Positions 33,554-42,096 of a stretch of DNA of 42,096 nucleotides are shown here, one piece after another. Position 1 is the stretch's first letter. Every line of letters begins with the position of its first letter. Position numbers and translations under genes: made by a program. The stretch is from Allorhizobium borbori (lineage in GTDB: Bacteria; Pseudomonadota; Alphaproteobacteria; Rhizobiales; Rhizobiaceae), in the NCBI RefSeq assembly GCF_014196535.1, contig NZ_JACIDU010000024.1:1-42096 (forward strand), read 5' to 3'. The notes beneath the pieces were generated by a model. The model was not told where the DNA came from. It was given only the letters and a program-made list of their open reading frames with translations, and ran no database searches.

Positions 33554-35223
33554 CCACGACGACCCCATTCGATCCCGCCGGTGCGCCGGAGGTTCTGCGC
33601 GTCAACAATCTCGTCATCGCATTGACCGGCGACGAGGAAAGCGCGCCGGTGCTGAACGGCATTTCGATTACCATCCGCGCCGGGGAAACGGTTTGCCTCG
33701 TCGGTGAATCCGGTTCCGGCAAGTCGGTGACCTCGCTTGCCACGATGGGGCTTCTGCCGCGCCAGTCGCTGGAGCCGCGCGGCGGTGAGATCCTGTTTGA
33801 AGGCGAGGACCTGCTCAAGGCCGACGCCGCCCGGATGCGGGCACTGCGCTCGCGGTCGATCGCCATGATCTTTCAGGAGCCGATGACCGCGCTGAACCCG
33901 GTTCTGACGGTCGGGCACCAGATCTGCGAAGTGTTGCAGGAGCATACGAAGCTTTCGGCCCGTGAGCAGAAGGAAGCCGTGCTGGAGATGATGCGTGAGG
34001 TGCATTTGCCGGAGGTGGAGCGCATCTTCGCCTCCTATCCGCACCAGCTTTCCGGCGGCCAGCGCCAGCGCATCATGATCGCCATGGCGCTGATCCTGAA
34101 GCCGAAGCTGCTGATTGCCGACGAGCCGACCACGGCGCTCGACGTGACCACCCAGAAGCAGATCCTGAAGCTCATCGACGAGCTTCAGGAAAAGCAGGGC
34201 ACAGCCGTTCTCTTCATTACCCACGACATGGGCGTGGTGGCCGAGATCGCGGATACGGTCTATGTCATGAACCGGGGCAATCTCGTCGAAAACGGCCCGA
34301 TCGATAAGATCCTGACCGCGCCGGAAAAGGACTATACCCGCGCGCTGCTGTCCTCCGTTCCGAGTCTCGTGCCGCGCGAACCGCGTCCGCCGGTGTCCGA
34401 CGAGGTGGTGTTGTCGGCCTCCGAACTGGAAAAGGTTTATGGCAAGAAGAGCTTTTTCGGCAAGGCGCCCACCGGCGCCAAGGCGGCCACGGATGTGTCC
34501 TTCACGCTGAAGAAGGGCCGCACGCTCGGCATCGTCGGAGAAAGCGGTTCGGGCAAGTCCACCGTTGCCCGCTGCATCATGCGGTTGATCGATCCGACTT
34601 CGGGCTCGATCCGCATTTCGGGCCAGGAAATCGCCGATTTCTCGCGCCGGACGCTGCAACCCCATCGTCAGCATATCCAGATGGTTTTCCAGGACCCTTA
34701 TCGCTCGCTCAACCCGCGCATCACCGTGGGCGAAAGCATTGCCGAGGGGCCGATGAATTATGGTACTTCGAGGGCCGATGCGTTGAAGCGTGCGCGCGAA
34801 CTGCTGGCCATCGTCGGTTTGCCGGAAGATGCGGTGAACCGCTATCCGCACCAGTTTTCCGGCGGTCAGCGCCAGCGCATCGCCATTGCCCGCGCCGTTG
34901 CCATGAACCCCAAGGTTCTGGTGGCGGATGAGGCGGTGTCGGCGCTCGACGTTTCCGTGCAGGCGCAGGTTCTCGACCTCCTTGCGGACTTGCAGGAAAA
35001 GCTCGGTATCGCCATCCTGTTCATCACGCACGATCTGCGCGTCGCCGCGCAGATTTGTGACGATGTGATCGTGATGCAGAAAGGCCGCATCGTGGAATAT
35101 GCCACAGGCTATGAGGTGCTGACCAACCCGGCCCATGCCTATACCCGCCAACTTATCGATGCCGCCCCCGGACGGCATTGGGATTTCGCCAATTTTCGGC
35201 CGCTTGCGCCGGAAGCCGCATAA
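33550..35223 (+). CDS. Fused double ABC ATPase (DppD-DppF / GsiA type)
   Basis: A 557-residue protein containing two ATPase modules. Module 1 has Walker A GESGSGKS at about residue 52, signature LSGGQRQR and [13 protein letters not shown]; module 2 has Walker [10 protein letters not shown] at about 330, signature FSGGQRQR and [13 protein letters not shown]. In module 2 the Walker B region reads DEAVSALD instead of the usual DEPTSALD; the catalytic glutamate remains. One chain thus replaces the separate D and F subunits seen in the first transport operon. The start at 33550 overlaps the permease stop. Confidence 0.94.
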   Translation: MTTTTPFDPAGAPEVLRVNNLVIALTGDEESAPVLNGISITIRAGETVCLVGESGSGKSVTSLATMGLLPRQSLEPRGGEILFEGEDLLKADAARMRALRSRSIAMIFQEPMTALNPVLTVGHQICEVLQEHTKLSAREQKEAVLEMMREVHLPEVERIFASYPHQLSGGQRQRIMIAMALILKPKLLIADEPTTALDVTTQKQILKLIDELQEKQGTAVLFITHDMGVVAEIADTVYVMNRGNLVENGPIDKILTAPEKDYTRALLSSVPSLVPREPRPPVSDEVVLSASELEKVYGKKSFFGKAPTGAKAATDVSFTLKKGRTLGIVGESGSGKSTVARCIMRLIDPTSGSIRISGQEIADFSRRTLQPHRQHIQMVFQDPYRSLNPRITVGESIAEGPMNYGTSRADALKRARELLAIVGLPEDAVNRYPHQFSGGQRQRIAIARAVAMNPKVLVADEAVSALDVSVQAQVLDLLADLQEKLGIAILFITHDLRVAAQICDDVIVMQKGRIVEYATGYEVLTNPAHAYTRQLIDAAPGRHWDFANFRPLAPEAA

Positions 35224-35241
35224 TCATCAGGAGAATGAACA

Positions 35242-36744
35242 ATGAAGTCCCGGCGCGTTGCCTTTGCCGGTTTCATTCATGAAACCAATACATTCGCTCC
35301 GACCAAGGCGAGTTACGAAGCCTTCCTGAAAGGGTCCGGCCATCTGCCGCTCTGCCGGGGGGAAGAGATGATCGAACTTGTGAAGGGCGCCAATACCGGG
35401 ATCGAGGGCGCGCTCGATTATGCCCGCGAAGCGAACTGGGAGGTGGTGCCGGTGCTGCGCGCCAGTGCAGTCCCCTCCGCCCATGTCACGGAAGAGGCGT
35501 TCGAGCGGATCGCCACCGACATCGTGGCTGGCATCGTCGCGGCGCTGCCGCTCGACGGTATCTATCTCGATCTGCACGGCGCGATGGTGTGCGAGCATCT
35601 GGACGACGGTGAGGGGGAACTCATCGCTCGCATCCGCAAGGCCGTGGGTTACGACATCCCCGTATCCGTCAGCCTCGACCTGCATGGTAACATGACCGAG
35701 CAGTCGATGCGGGACGCCGACGTCATGGTGGGCTACCGCACCTATCCGCATGTCGATATGGCGTTGACCGGCTACCGCGCCGCCGTGCTGCTCGACAAGC
35801 TCATGAACGGTGACCGTTTCGCCAAGGCGTTCCGCCAGATCGATTACCTCATTCCCATCTCCTGGCAATGCACGGAAATGGAGCCGGCGCGGTCGATCTA
35901 TGCGAAGCTCGAAGCGCTGGAAGAACGGGATGGCGTGGTGTCCATGTCCTTCTTCACCGGCTTTCCCGCCGCCGATTTTGCCGATTGTGGTGCGACGGTT
36001 CTGGCCTATGGCGAAACACGGGACGCGGCGGACAAGGCTGCCGACGACCTGAAGGCGCTGATCGATGCCAGCGAGGAAGCCTTTGCCGGCAAGGTCTATA
36101 CGCCGGATGAAGGGGTTAAGGAGGCGATGCGGATTGCCGACACCGCCGCAAGGCCGGTGATCATTTCCGACACGCAGGACAATCCCGGTGCCGGCGGTGA
36201 TTCCGACACGACCGGCATGCTGCGGGCGCTGGTGGATAACAATGCGCAGAATGCCGCGCTCGGCCTGCTCTATGATCCCGAGGCCGCGCTTGCGGCGCAG
36301 GCCGCTGGTGTCGGAGCGACGATCCACATCGCCCTTGGCGGCAAGTCGAACATTCCCGGCGATGCGCCGTTCGAGGCCGATTTCGTGGTGGAAGCGCTGT
36401 CGGATGGTTTCACCCGCGTCAATGGTCCCTATTACGGTGATACGCTGATGCGGCTCGGGCCGTCGGCCTGCCTGCGCATCGGCGGCGTTCGGGTGGCCGT
36501 GGCCTCGCACAAGGTGCAGATGGCCGATCGGGGCCTGTTCCGCTATCTCGGCATCGAGCCGGAGACGGCGAGCATCCTCGTGAACAAGAGTTCGGTGCAC
36601 TTCCGCGCCGATTTTCAGCCGATTGCCGAAACCATTCTCGTTTGCGCCGCGCCCGGCCCGATGGCTGTGGACCCTGCGTCCCTGCCGTGGATGAAACTCC
36701 GTCCCGGCCTTCGCCTTTCGCCGCTTGGCCCTGTCTTTTCCTGA
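35242..36744 (+). CDS. M81-family metallopeptidase (MlrC-like)
   Basis: A 500-residue protein with the DUF1485/M81 N-terminal domain and MlrC C-terminal domain. Landmarks are GFIHETNTFAP at about residues 10-20, YLDLHGAMVCEH (about 108-119), SLDLHGNM and YRTYPHVDM, which together supply the histidines and acids of the zinc site, and the C-terminal SDTQDNPGAGGDSDTTGML motif. The founding member, MlrC, cleaves linearised microcystin peptides; rhizobial relatives probably handle other unusual peptides. CAGGAGAA precedes the ATG. It directly follows the ABC transporter in the operon. Confidence 0.92.
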   Translation: MKSRRVAFAGFIHETNTFAPTKASYEAFLKGSGHLPLCRGEEMIELVKGANTGIEGALDYAREANWEVVPVLRASAVPSAHVTEEAFERIATDIVAGIVAALPLDGIYLDLHGAMVCEHLDDGEGELIARIRKAVGYDIPVSVSLDLHGNMTEQSMRDADVMVGYRTYPHVDMALTGYRAAVLLDKLMNGDRFAKAFRQIDYLIPISWQCTEMEPARSIYAKLEALEERDGVVSMSFFTGFPAADFADCGATVLAYGETRDAADKAADDLKALIDASEEAFAGKVYTPDEGVKEAMRIADTAARPVIISDTQDNPGAGGDSDTTGMLRALVDNNAQNAALGLLYDPEAALAAQAAGVGATIHIALGGKSNIPGDAPFEADFVVEALSDGFTRVNGPYYGDTLMRLGPSACLRIGGVRVAVASHKVQMADRGLFRYLGIEPETASILVNKSSVHFRADFQPIAETILVCAAPGPMAVDPASLPWMKLRPGLRLSPLGPVFS

Positions 36745-36777
36745 CCCCCGCCTGTTGATCTGCAAGGATATGTAGAA

Positions 36778-37938
36778 ATGCCCGTTATCGAGAAAATCGC
36801 CTCCTGGCACGATGAAATGACCGCCCTTCGCCGCGATATTCACGCTCACCCCGAGATCGGCTTCGAGGAGGTGCGCACCTCCGGCATCGTTGCCGAAAAG
36901 CTCGAAAGCTACGGCATCGAGGTGCATCGCGGCATCGGCAAGACCGGCGTTGTCGGCATCTTGAAGGGGGCGAAGGGCGAGGGCCGCACCATCGGGCTTC
37001 GCGCCGACATGGACGCGCTGCCGATGGAGGAGCGCACCAACTTGCCCTATGCCTCGAAGATCCCGAACCGGTTCCACGGCTGCGGTCATGATGGCCACAC
37101 CACCATGCTGCTTGGTGCGGCGCGCTATCTGGCCGAAACCCGCGATTTCGCGGGCACCGCCGTCTTTATCTTCCAGCCGGGCGAGGAAGGTTGTGGCGGC
37201 GCGCGCGCCATGATCGCCGACGGCCTGTTCGAGCGCTTCCCCTGCGATGAAATCTATGGCCTGCACAATGCGCCGAACGACGATCCGCTGAAGATCGGCA
37301 TCAAGCCCGGCACGTCGATGGCGGGTGCCGATTTCTTCGATTTCCGCATCAAGGGCCGCGGCAGCCACGGCGCGCATCCGGAAGTTTCCAAGGACCCGAT
37401 CATCGTCGCGACGCAACTCGTCTCGGCGTTGCAATCCATCGTTTCGCGCAACATCTCGCCGCTTCGGGCCGCCGTCCTCTCGGTTACGCAGATTCATTCC
37501 GGCACGGCCTATAATGTGGTGCCGGAAGAGGCGACGGTTTCCGGCACGGTGCGCTATCTCGACCGGGAGGTGAATGAGCAGATCCGTTCACGCATGCGCG
37601 CCATCGCTGCCGGTCTGGCGGCCTCCTTCGAGGTCGAGATCGAGACGGACATTCGCAACGTCTTCGACGTGCTGGTGAATACCGATGCGCTGGTGGAAGG
37701 CTTTGCCGACGCCGCCCGCGACATCGTGGGGGTCGAAAACGTCTACACCAAAAGCGAGCCGGTGATGGGTAGCGAAGACTTCGCCGACATGCTGTTCAAG
37801 GTTCCTGGTGTCTATTGCACCGTTGGCCATGCAGGTTCGGTCCCGCCGCATAATCCCGGCTATGTGCTGGACGATGGCATTCTGCCGGTCGGGGCAAGCC
37901 TGCTTGCCCGCATCGTGGAAAAGCGCCTCGCCGCCTGA
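36778..37938 (+). CDS. M20-family aminoacylase/amidohydrolase (HipO-like)
   Basis: A 386-residue M20D peptidase. The two-zinc site is visible as RADMDALP (about 78-85), CGHDGHT (about 102-108), the catalytic GEEGCGGA (about 137-144) and EDFADML near the C-terminus; HAHPEIGFEE near the start is typical. Such enzymes hydrolyse N-acyl amino acids, hippurate-like conjugates or dipeptides. It lies 33 bases after the MlrC gene. A terminator-like hairpin follows, so transcription of the last two genes may be partly independent. Confidence 0.93.
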   Translation: MPVIEKIASWHDEMTALRRDIHAHPEIGFEEVRTSGIVAEKLESYGIEVHRGIGKTGVVGILKGAKGEGRTIGLRADMDALPMEERTNLPYASKIPNRFHGCGHDGHTTMLLGAARYLAETRDFAGTAVFIFQPGEEGCGGARAMIADGLFERFPCDEIYGLHNAPNDDPLKIGIKPGTSMAGADFFDFRIKGRGSHGAHPEVSKDPIIVATQLVSALQSIVSRNISPLRAAVLSVTQIHSGTAYNVVPEEATVSGTVRYLDREVNEQIRSRMRAIAAGLAASFEVEIETDIRNVFDVLVNTDALVEGFADAARDIVGVENVYTKSEPVMGSEDFADMLFKVPGVYCTVGHAGSVPPHNPGYVLDDGILPVGASLLARIVEKRLAA

Positions 37939-37952
37939 TTTCCCTCCGCCTG

Positions 37953-37990
37953 GCCCGGCCTTGCAAGGGGCCGGGGCTTTTCCGGATTTT
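37953..37990 (+). terminator. Internal rho-independent-type terminator
   Basis: CCCGGCC (37954-37960) pairs with GGCCGGG (37969-37975), with the self-complementary CCTTGCAAGG at its tip, and is followed by CTTTTCCGGATTTTT. This is the best plus-strand terminator within the second transport operon. It separates the HipO-like gene from the second M20 gene and the amidase gene. Confidence 0.65.
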
Positions 37991-38036
37991 TACCTGTCGC
38001 CCGGTCAGTCAGCCGGCGAAACGGGAGAACTGAGCC

Positions 38037-39170
38037 ATGGATTTCACGGAACTTCCCTTCGATACCCACACAATGCTGCAGGGCCTCAAGCCCTGGGTGG
38101 AGTGCGAAAGCCCGACTTATGATGCCGATGCGGTCAACCGCATGATGGACCTCGCGGCCCACGACTTCGCGACGCTCGGCGCAACGGTGGAGCGCATTCC
38201 CGGGCGGATGGGGCTGGGCGGCAGTCTGCGCGCCCGCTTTGGCCATCCCAGGGCCAACATGCCGGGTATTCTCGTTTCCGGTCACTTCGATACCGTTCAT
38301 CCCGTTGGAACGCTCGGTGCCTTGCCATTCCGCATCGAGGGAAACCGGGCGTACGGCCCCGGCATTCTCGACATGAAGAGTGGCAATTTCATTGCCTTCG
38401 AGGCCATGAGGCAGTTGATCCGGGCTGGTATCGAAACCAAACTGCCCGTCACCTTCCTGCTGACGCCGGACGAGGAGATCGGCACGCCATCCACCCGCGA
38501 ACTGATCGAGATGGAGGCGGCGCGTAACCGTTATGTTCTGGTGCCGGAACCGGCGCGCGAGAACAACGGCGTCGTCACCGGGCGCTACGCCATTGCCCGC
38601 TACAATCTCGTTGCGCGCGGCAAACCTTCCCATGCGGGTGTTTCGCCGAAAGCGGGGCGTTCGGCCATTCGTGAAATGGCGCGCAAGGTGCTGGAGATCG
38701 ACGCGATGAGCGGCGAGGATTGCACCTTCTCGGTCGGGGTCATCCAGGGTGGCCAATGGGTCAATTGCGTGTCGTCGCTCTGCACGGCGCAAGCCTTGTC
38801 CATGGCCAAGACAGATGAGGATCTGGAGGCCGGGATCGCCCGCATGCTGGCCCTGTCGGGCGTTGAGAATGAGGTGGAGTTCACGGTTTCCCGCGGCGTG
38901 ACGCGCCCGGTGTGGAAGCCCGGGCGGCCGGAAACCATGGCGCTTTACGACAAGGCGGCGACGCTGGCCGGCAGGCTGGGCGTTGCCTTGCCGCATGGCA
39001 GTTCCGGTGGCGGGTCGGATGGCAATTTCACCGGCGCCATGGGCATTGCCACGCTGTGCGGTCTCGGTGTACGGGGCGCGGGCTACCACACGCTGGAAGA
39101 ACATATCGAAATCGACAGCCTGATCGACCGTGGCCGCCTGATGGCCGGGTTGTTCGCCCTGCTGGATTGA
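38037..39170 (+). CDS. M20-family peptidase (glutamate carboxypeptidase-like)
   Basis: A 377-residue M20 (CPG2/ArgE-type) zinc peptidase. Visible motifs are SGHFDTVHP (about 80-88), GPGILDMKSG (about 106-115), the catalytic TPDEEIGTP (about 142-150), VPEPARENNG, a dimerisation domain, and the C-terminal GSSGGGSDGNF and GAGYHTLEEH with the last zinc ligand. It releases C-terminal amino acids such as glutamate from acylated or peptide substrates. The amidase gene follows after 11 bases. Confidence 0.93.
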   Translation: MDFTELPFDTHTMLQGLKPWVECESPTYDADAVNRMMDLAAHDFATLGATVERIPGRMGLGGSLRARFGHPRANMPGILVSGHFDTVHPVGTLGALPFRIEGNRAYGPGILDMKSGNFIAFEAMRQLIRAGIETKLPVTFLLTPDEEIGTPSTRELIEMEAARNRYVLVPEPARENNGVVTGRYAIARYNLVARGKPSHAGVSPKAGRSAIREMARKVLEIDAMSGEDCTFSVGVIQGGQWVNCVSSLCTAQALSMAKTDEDLEAGIARMLALSGVENEVEFTVSRGVTRPVWKPGRPETMALYDKAATLAGRLGVALPHGSSGGGSDGNFTGAMGIATLCGLGVRGAGYHTLEEHIEIDSLIDRGRLMAGLFALLD

Positions 39171-39181
39171 GGAGACGTGCA

Positions 39182-40606
39182 TTGACTGACGACCTGACCC
39201 GGCTTTCCGCCGTCGCCCTTTCGAACGCCATCCATGAAAAGCGTGTCTCCTGCGTCGCGGTCATGGAAGCCTATCTGGACCGCATCGACCGGCTTAATCC
39301 TGATATCAACGCCATTCTCTACCTTCGCCCGCGCAACGAACTGCTGGACGAGGCGCAAACCTGCGACCGCGAGTTGGCGGATGGCCATTCGCGTGGCTGG
39401 ATGCACGGGTTCCCGCAGGCGGTGAAAGACCTTTCGGAAGTGAAGGGCATGCCCTGTTCCTGGGGCTCCCCCATCTTCAAGGGCTTCGTCTCCACGGTGG
39501 ACTCCATTCATGTCGAGCGGGTGCGGCAGGCGGGCGCCATCTTCATCGGCAAAACCAACACGCCGGAATTCGGCCTTGGCTCGCACACGACCAACCCTGT
39601 CCACGGGCCGACCCGCAATCCCTTCGACCGCACGAAGAGCGCCGGCGGCTCCAGTGGCGGTGCTGCGGCGGCATTGGCCACGCGGCTTCTGCCGGTGGCC
39701 GATGGCAGCGACATGATGGGTTCGCTTCGCAACCCCGCCGCGTTCAACAATGTCATCGGCTTCCGACCGAGTTTCGGGCGCGTGCCGAATGGCAAGGGTA
39801 CGGAATTCTTCATGGGCCAACTCGGCATTTCCGGCCCCATGGGCAAGACGGTTACGGATACAGCCCGGCTTCTTGCCACCCAATCCGGCTACGATCCGCG
39901 CGATCCGCTGTCGCTGGCCGATGAGGATCTGGCGTTGCGTGGCGCAGCGCAGACGAAGGGCATGAAGATCGCATGGCTCGGCGATTTCGGCGGCTATCTG
40001 CCTTTCGAACCCGGTGTGCTCGACGTGGATCGTCAGGCGCTCTCCGTTCTTGCCGGGATTGGCTGCGAGATCGATGAAATCACACCCGATTTTGACCTGC
40101 CGAAGCTCTGGGAGGCATGGATCACCCTGCGCAGCTTCAACGTGACGCACGGGCTACGCGGCTTCTACGACAAGCCTGCAACGCGGGCGCTGTTCAATCC
40201 GCAATATCTCTACGAGTTCGATCTGGCGCTTTCGCAGAGCGCGGCGGATATCCATGCGGCCTCCGTCGTCCGCACGAACTGGTATAAATACATGTGCGTG
40301 CTCTTCTCGCGCTACGACTTCGTCCTCCTGCCAGCCGCGCAGGTCTTTCCGTTCGATGTGACCCTGCCATGGCCGGGCGAAATCGCCGGAAAGCCGATGG
40401 ACACCTACCACCGCTGGATGGAAGTGGTGATCGGCCCCACCATGGCGGGCCTGCCCGTCGCGGCCATGCCCGCCGGTTTCGGGGCGAACGGCCTGCCGAG
40501 CGGCATCCAGATCGTCGGCCCGCCGCGGGGAGACCGCGCAACGCTCGAATTTGCACTCGCTTATGAACAGGCCGCTGGTTTCGAAACCGGTCATGCCGGC
40601 GGCTGA
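39182..40606 (+). CDS. Amidase (amidase-signature family), TTG start
   Basis: A 474-residue amidase-signature enzyme. The Ser-cisSer-Lys triad is visible as Lys82 (AVKDL), Ser157/158 (AGGSSGG) and Ser181 (GSDMMGSLRNPA). The nucleophile motif has Met-Met where most amidases have a residue followed by Gly (D-x-G-G-S), a change in the oxyanion loop that I believe marks a distinct clade. No ATG lies near the expected N-terminus: TTG at 39182, with GAGGAG eight to ten bases upstream, gives the family-typical beginning. It is the last gene of the operon and would release ammonia or an amine from amide products. Confidence 0.9.
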   Translation: MTDDLTRLSAVALSNAIHEKRVSCVAVMEAYLDRIDRLNPDINAILYLRPRNELLDEAQTCDRELADGHSRGWMHGFPQAVKDLSEVKGMPCSWGSPIFKGFVSTVDSIHVERVRQAGAIFIGKTNTPEFGLGSHTTNPVHGPTRNPFDRTKSAGGSSGGAAAALATRLLPVADGSDMMGSLRNPAAFNNVIGFRPSFGRVPNGKGTEFFMGQLGISGPMGKTVTDTARLLATQSGYDPRDPLSLADEDLALRGAAQTKGMKIAWLGDFGGYLPFEPGVLDVDRQALSVLAGIGCEIDEITPDFDLPKLWEAWITLRSFNVTHGLRGFYDKPATRALFNPQYLYEFDLALSQSAADIHAASVVRTNWYKYMCVLFSRYDFVLLPAAQVFPFDVTLPWPGEIAGKPMDTYHRWMEVVIGPTMAGLPVAAMPAGFGANGLPSGIQIVGPPRGDRATLEFALAYEQAAGFETGHAGG

Positions 40607-40627
40607 TCGCGCGTTGGCCCGCGCGAT
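40606..40627 (+). terminator. Hairpin at the amidase stop codon
   Basis: ATCGCGCG (40606-40613) pairs perfectly with CGCGCGAT (40620-40627) around a six-base loop; it starts at the last base of the amidase stop codon. No T run follows, so it is a probable but weak terminator or a 3' stabiliser. Confidence 0.5.
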
Positions 40628-41015
40628 GCGACCATGATGAATAGTAAGTATTTTGAGTTGGAACCATCAAATCTGATTAAACAGATTTGATGGATGCGGA
40701 GTGATTGAATGCCGATAATGTTAAATTTATATTGTTATTAATGTTTTATTAATCCTCGGTGGCGGGTGGTGTTGTGTATGGGTTCAGAAGAGAATGGTCT
40801 GATCTTTGAAGTTTCGTCTGTTGAAGAAATAGTGACGCCTTGAGGAATTTACCATTGCCCGGATGAGCCTTGGCAAATCTTACATTCACTGTGGTGCTTC
40901 AGCGCAAAAGATCTTGATCTCCTGAGTATATCCTATCCAACACAGGACCGGTAATCCCGGCTTCTCGCCTCCGGAAGAGAATTGCCCAGAAGGGCGACAA
41001 ACCAGGGGGAAGATC
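40628..41015. other. AT-rich intergenic region with a 12-bp stem-loop
   Basis: There is no gene here that I can support. A perfect inverted repeat CCATCAAATCTG-ATTAAA-CAGATTTGATGG occupies 40664-40693, and 40700-40755 is strikingly AT-rich for this GC-rich genome (for example AATTTATATTGTTATTAATG). The region probably holds the promoter and regulatory sites of the sugar-nucleotide gene at 41016. Confidence 0.5.
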
Positions 41016-41978
41016 ATGTCGAGGCGTATTCTGATCACCGGTGGCGCCGGATTTCTCGGTTCTTATCTTTCGGAGCAGTTGCTCGCGCAGGGCAACGAGA
41101 TCCTGTGTGTGGACAATTTCCTCACGGGAACGCGCAGCAATATCGAACATCTCGCCGGTCATCCGCGGTTCCAGTTTATGCGTCACGATGTATCTGTGCC
41201 GCTCTATGCGGAGGTTGACGAGATTTACAATCTTGCCTGCCCGGCTTCGCCCGTCCACTATCAGCACGATCCAATGCAGACGACGAAGACCAGCGTGATC
41301 GGGGCGATCAACATGCTGGAACTGGCCGATCGCATGAAAGCGAAGGTGCTTCAGTCCTCGACATCGGAGGTCTATGGCGACCCGCTCGTCCATCCCCAGC
41401 GTGAAAGCTATTGGGGCAATGTCAATCCGATCGGCATCCGGGCCTGTTATGATGAGGGTAAGCGTTGCGCTGAAACCCTGTTCTTCGATTATCACCGGCA
41501 ATACAAGGTCGCCATCAAAGTGGTCCGTATCTTCAACACCTACGGCCCGCGCATGCATCCGCAGGATGGTCGCGTCGTGTCGAACTTCATCATGCAGGCG
41601 CTGCGGGGCGAGACGATCACTATTTTCGGCGACGGCTTGCAGACCCGTTCCTTCTGCTATCGGGACGATCTGGTGGAGGCGATGATCCGCATGATGGCGA
41701 CGGACGGCGAGGTGATCGGTCCGGTCAATATCGGCAATCCCGGTGAGTTTACCATTCGGGCGCTGGCGGAGATGGTGATCGATCTGACAGGATCACACTC
41801 CAAGATCGTGTATTATCCTCGCCCGCAGGACGATCCGATGCAGCGTCGCCCCGATATTTCGAAGGCGCGGGAGATACTCCGCTGGGAACCGCGCGTGCCC
41901 CTGCGAGAGGGTCTGGTGAAGACGATCGACTATTTCGCGGGCTTGCTCAGCGGCGGGCATGCGATCGCCGCCGAGTGA
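41016..41978 (+). CDS. UDP-glucuronate decarboxylase-type NAD-dependent sugar epimerase/dehydratase
   Basis: A 320-residue extended short-chain dehydrogenase. The NAD-binding GGAGFLG is at residues 9-15, the catalytic triad region TSEVYGDP starts at 116, and YDEGK (Tyr145, Lys149) lies within [16 protein letters not shown], wording characteristic of UDP-xylose synthases (UXS). It would oxidise and decarboxylate UDP-glucuronate to UDP-xylose or a 4-keto intermediate for surface polysaccharide. A dTDP-glucose dehydratase or UDP-glucose epimerase function is less likely from the motif wording. GGGGAAG precedes the ATG. It stands alone between an AT-rich upstream region and a terminator. Confidence 0.9.
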   Translation: MSRRILITGGAGFLGSYLSEQLLAQGNEILCVDNFLTGTRSNIEHLAGHPRFQFMRHDVSVPLYAEVDEIYNLACPASPVHYQHDPMQTTKTSVIGAINMLELADRMKAKVLQSSTSEVYGDPLVHPQRESYWGNVNPIGIRACYDEGKRCAETLFFDYHRQYKVAIKVVRIFNTYGPRMHPQDGRVVSNFIMQALRGETITIFGDGLQTRSFCYRDDLVEAMIRMMATDGEVIGPVNIGNPGEFTIRALAEMVIDLTGSHSKIVYYPRPQDDPMQRRPDISKAREILRWEPRVPLREGLVKTIDYFAGLLSGGHAIAAE

Positions 41979-42004
41979 TGCTTTCGGGCTTCTTTGCAGG
42001 CAAT

Positions 42005-42039
42005 GGCCCCGGTTGTTTGTGAACCGGGGCCCTTTGTTT
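42005..42039 (+). terminator. Rho-independent terminator after the decarboxylase gene
   Basis: GGCCCCGGTT (42005-42014) pairs perfectly with 42022-42031 around a seven-base loop, followed by the T-rich tail CTTTGTTT. It starts 26 bases after the stop codon and lies between two converging genes. Confidence 0.82.
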
Positions 42040-42051
42040 GAGCGGTCTGGT

Positions 42052-42096
42052 TCAGTCGATGAGAGGGAGGAGGGCGTCGAGGCTCTTCTTGGCGTC
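42052..42096 (-). CDS. C-terminal end of an unidentified minus-strand gene (partial)
   Basis: Fourteen codons and a stop read in from the right edge on the minus strand (DAKKSLDALLPLID, then TGA at 42052-42054). The amphipathic, protein-like wording and its convergent position behind a terminator make a real gene end likely, but the family cannot be recognised from so few residues. Confidence 0.4.
   Translation of the reverse strand, partial: DAKKSLDALLPLID

Noticed and set aside
35227-37497. Long minus-strand frame opposite the MlrC and M20 genes
   Set aside because: Same GC-bias shadow pattern; the plus strand encodes full-length recognisable metallopeptidases.

Overview
The window looks like chromosomal DNA of an alphaproteobacterium of the Rhizobiales, most likely Rhizobiaceae (Agrobacterium/Rhizobium-like). 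This is an inference from the GC-rich codon use, the Zur-controlled aztABCD zinc system, the PraR-like regulator, the cydDCABX layout and the density of peptide-type ABC transporters with private hydrolases and regulators. I see no rRNA, tRNA, CRISPR array or phage genes.

Region 1 (1-2404): the left edge is the transposase end of an IS481-family element. Next come a CspA-type cold-shock gene with its terminator and, on the minus strand, a zur repressor gene followed by a COG0523 (CobW/ZigA-type) zinc GTPase gene. Region 2 (2436-6521): the zinc importer. aztD (minus strand) diverges from aztA-aztB-aztC (plus strand), and the intergenic region carries two matching Zur boxes, one lying inside the aztA promoter. 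The logic is that Zur represses import when zinc is replete; AztC, fed by AztD, delivers zinc to AztB/AztA; and the GTPase distributes scarce zinc inside the cell.

Region 3 (6649-17745): a FadR-type GntR regulator diverges from a tightly overlapping nine-gene operon. It encodes a periplasmic binding protein, two permeases, two amidohydrolases, two ABC ATPases, a third amidohydrolase and a flavin reductase. This looks like an uptake-plus-catabolism pathway for an unidentified heterocyclic or amide compound. Two of the three amidohydrolases depart from the canonical metal ligands. Region 4 (17792-21041): a small hypothetical protein, an EamA transporter and a one-domain cupin (minus strand), divergent from a LysR regulator; then a PraR-like XRE regulator.

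Region 5 (21109-29579, minus strand): a cytochrome bd oxidase locus reading regulator, cydD, cydC, a small DUF2946-like protein gene, cydA, cydB and the 39-codon cydX, ending at a strong terminator. The regulator is an unusual tandem fusion of two complete IclR units. Region 6 (29601-40627): a perfect-consensus sigma-70 promoter overlapped by an inverted repeat, and a 400-base leader, precede a second peptide-type ABC operon (binding protein, two permeases, one fused double ATPase). That operon ends with four hydrolases: an MlrC-type M81 peptidase, two M20 peptidases and an amidase. Region 7 (40607-42096): an AT-rich intergenic stretch, a UDP-glucuronate decarboxylase-type sugar-nucleotide gene with a terminator, and the last codons of a minus-strand gene cut by the window edge.

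The best candidates for something undescribed are the amidohydrolase-rich transport operon (7599-17745), the tandem-IclR regulator with its operator-like site between cyd and the second transport operon, and the MlrC/M20/amidase uptake operon.
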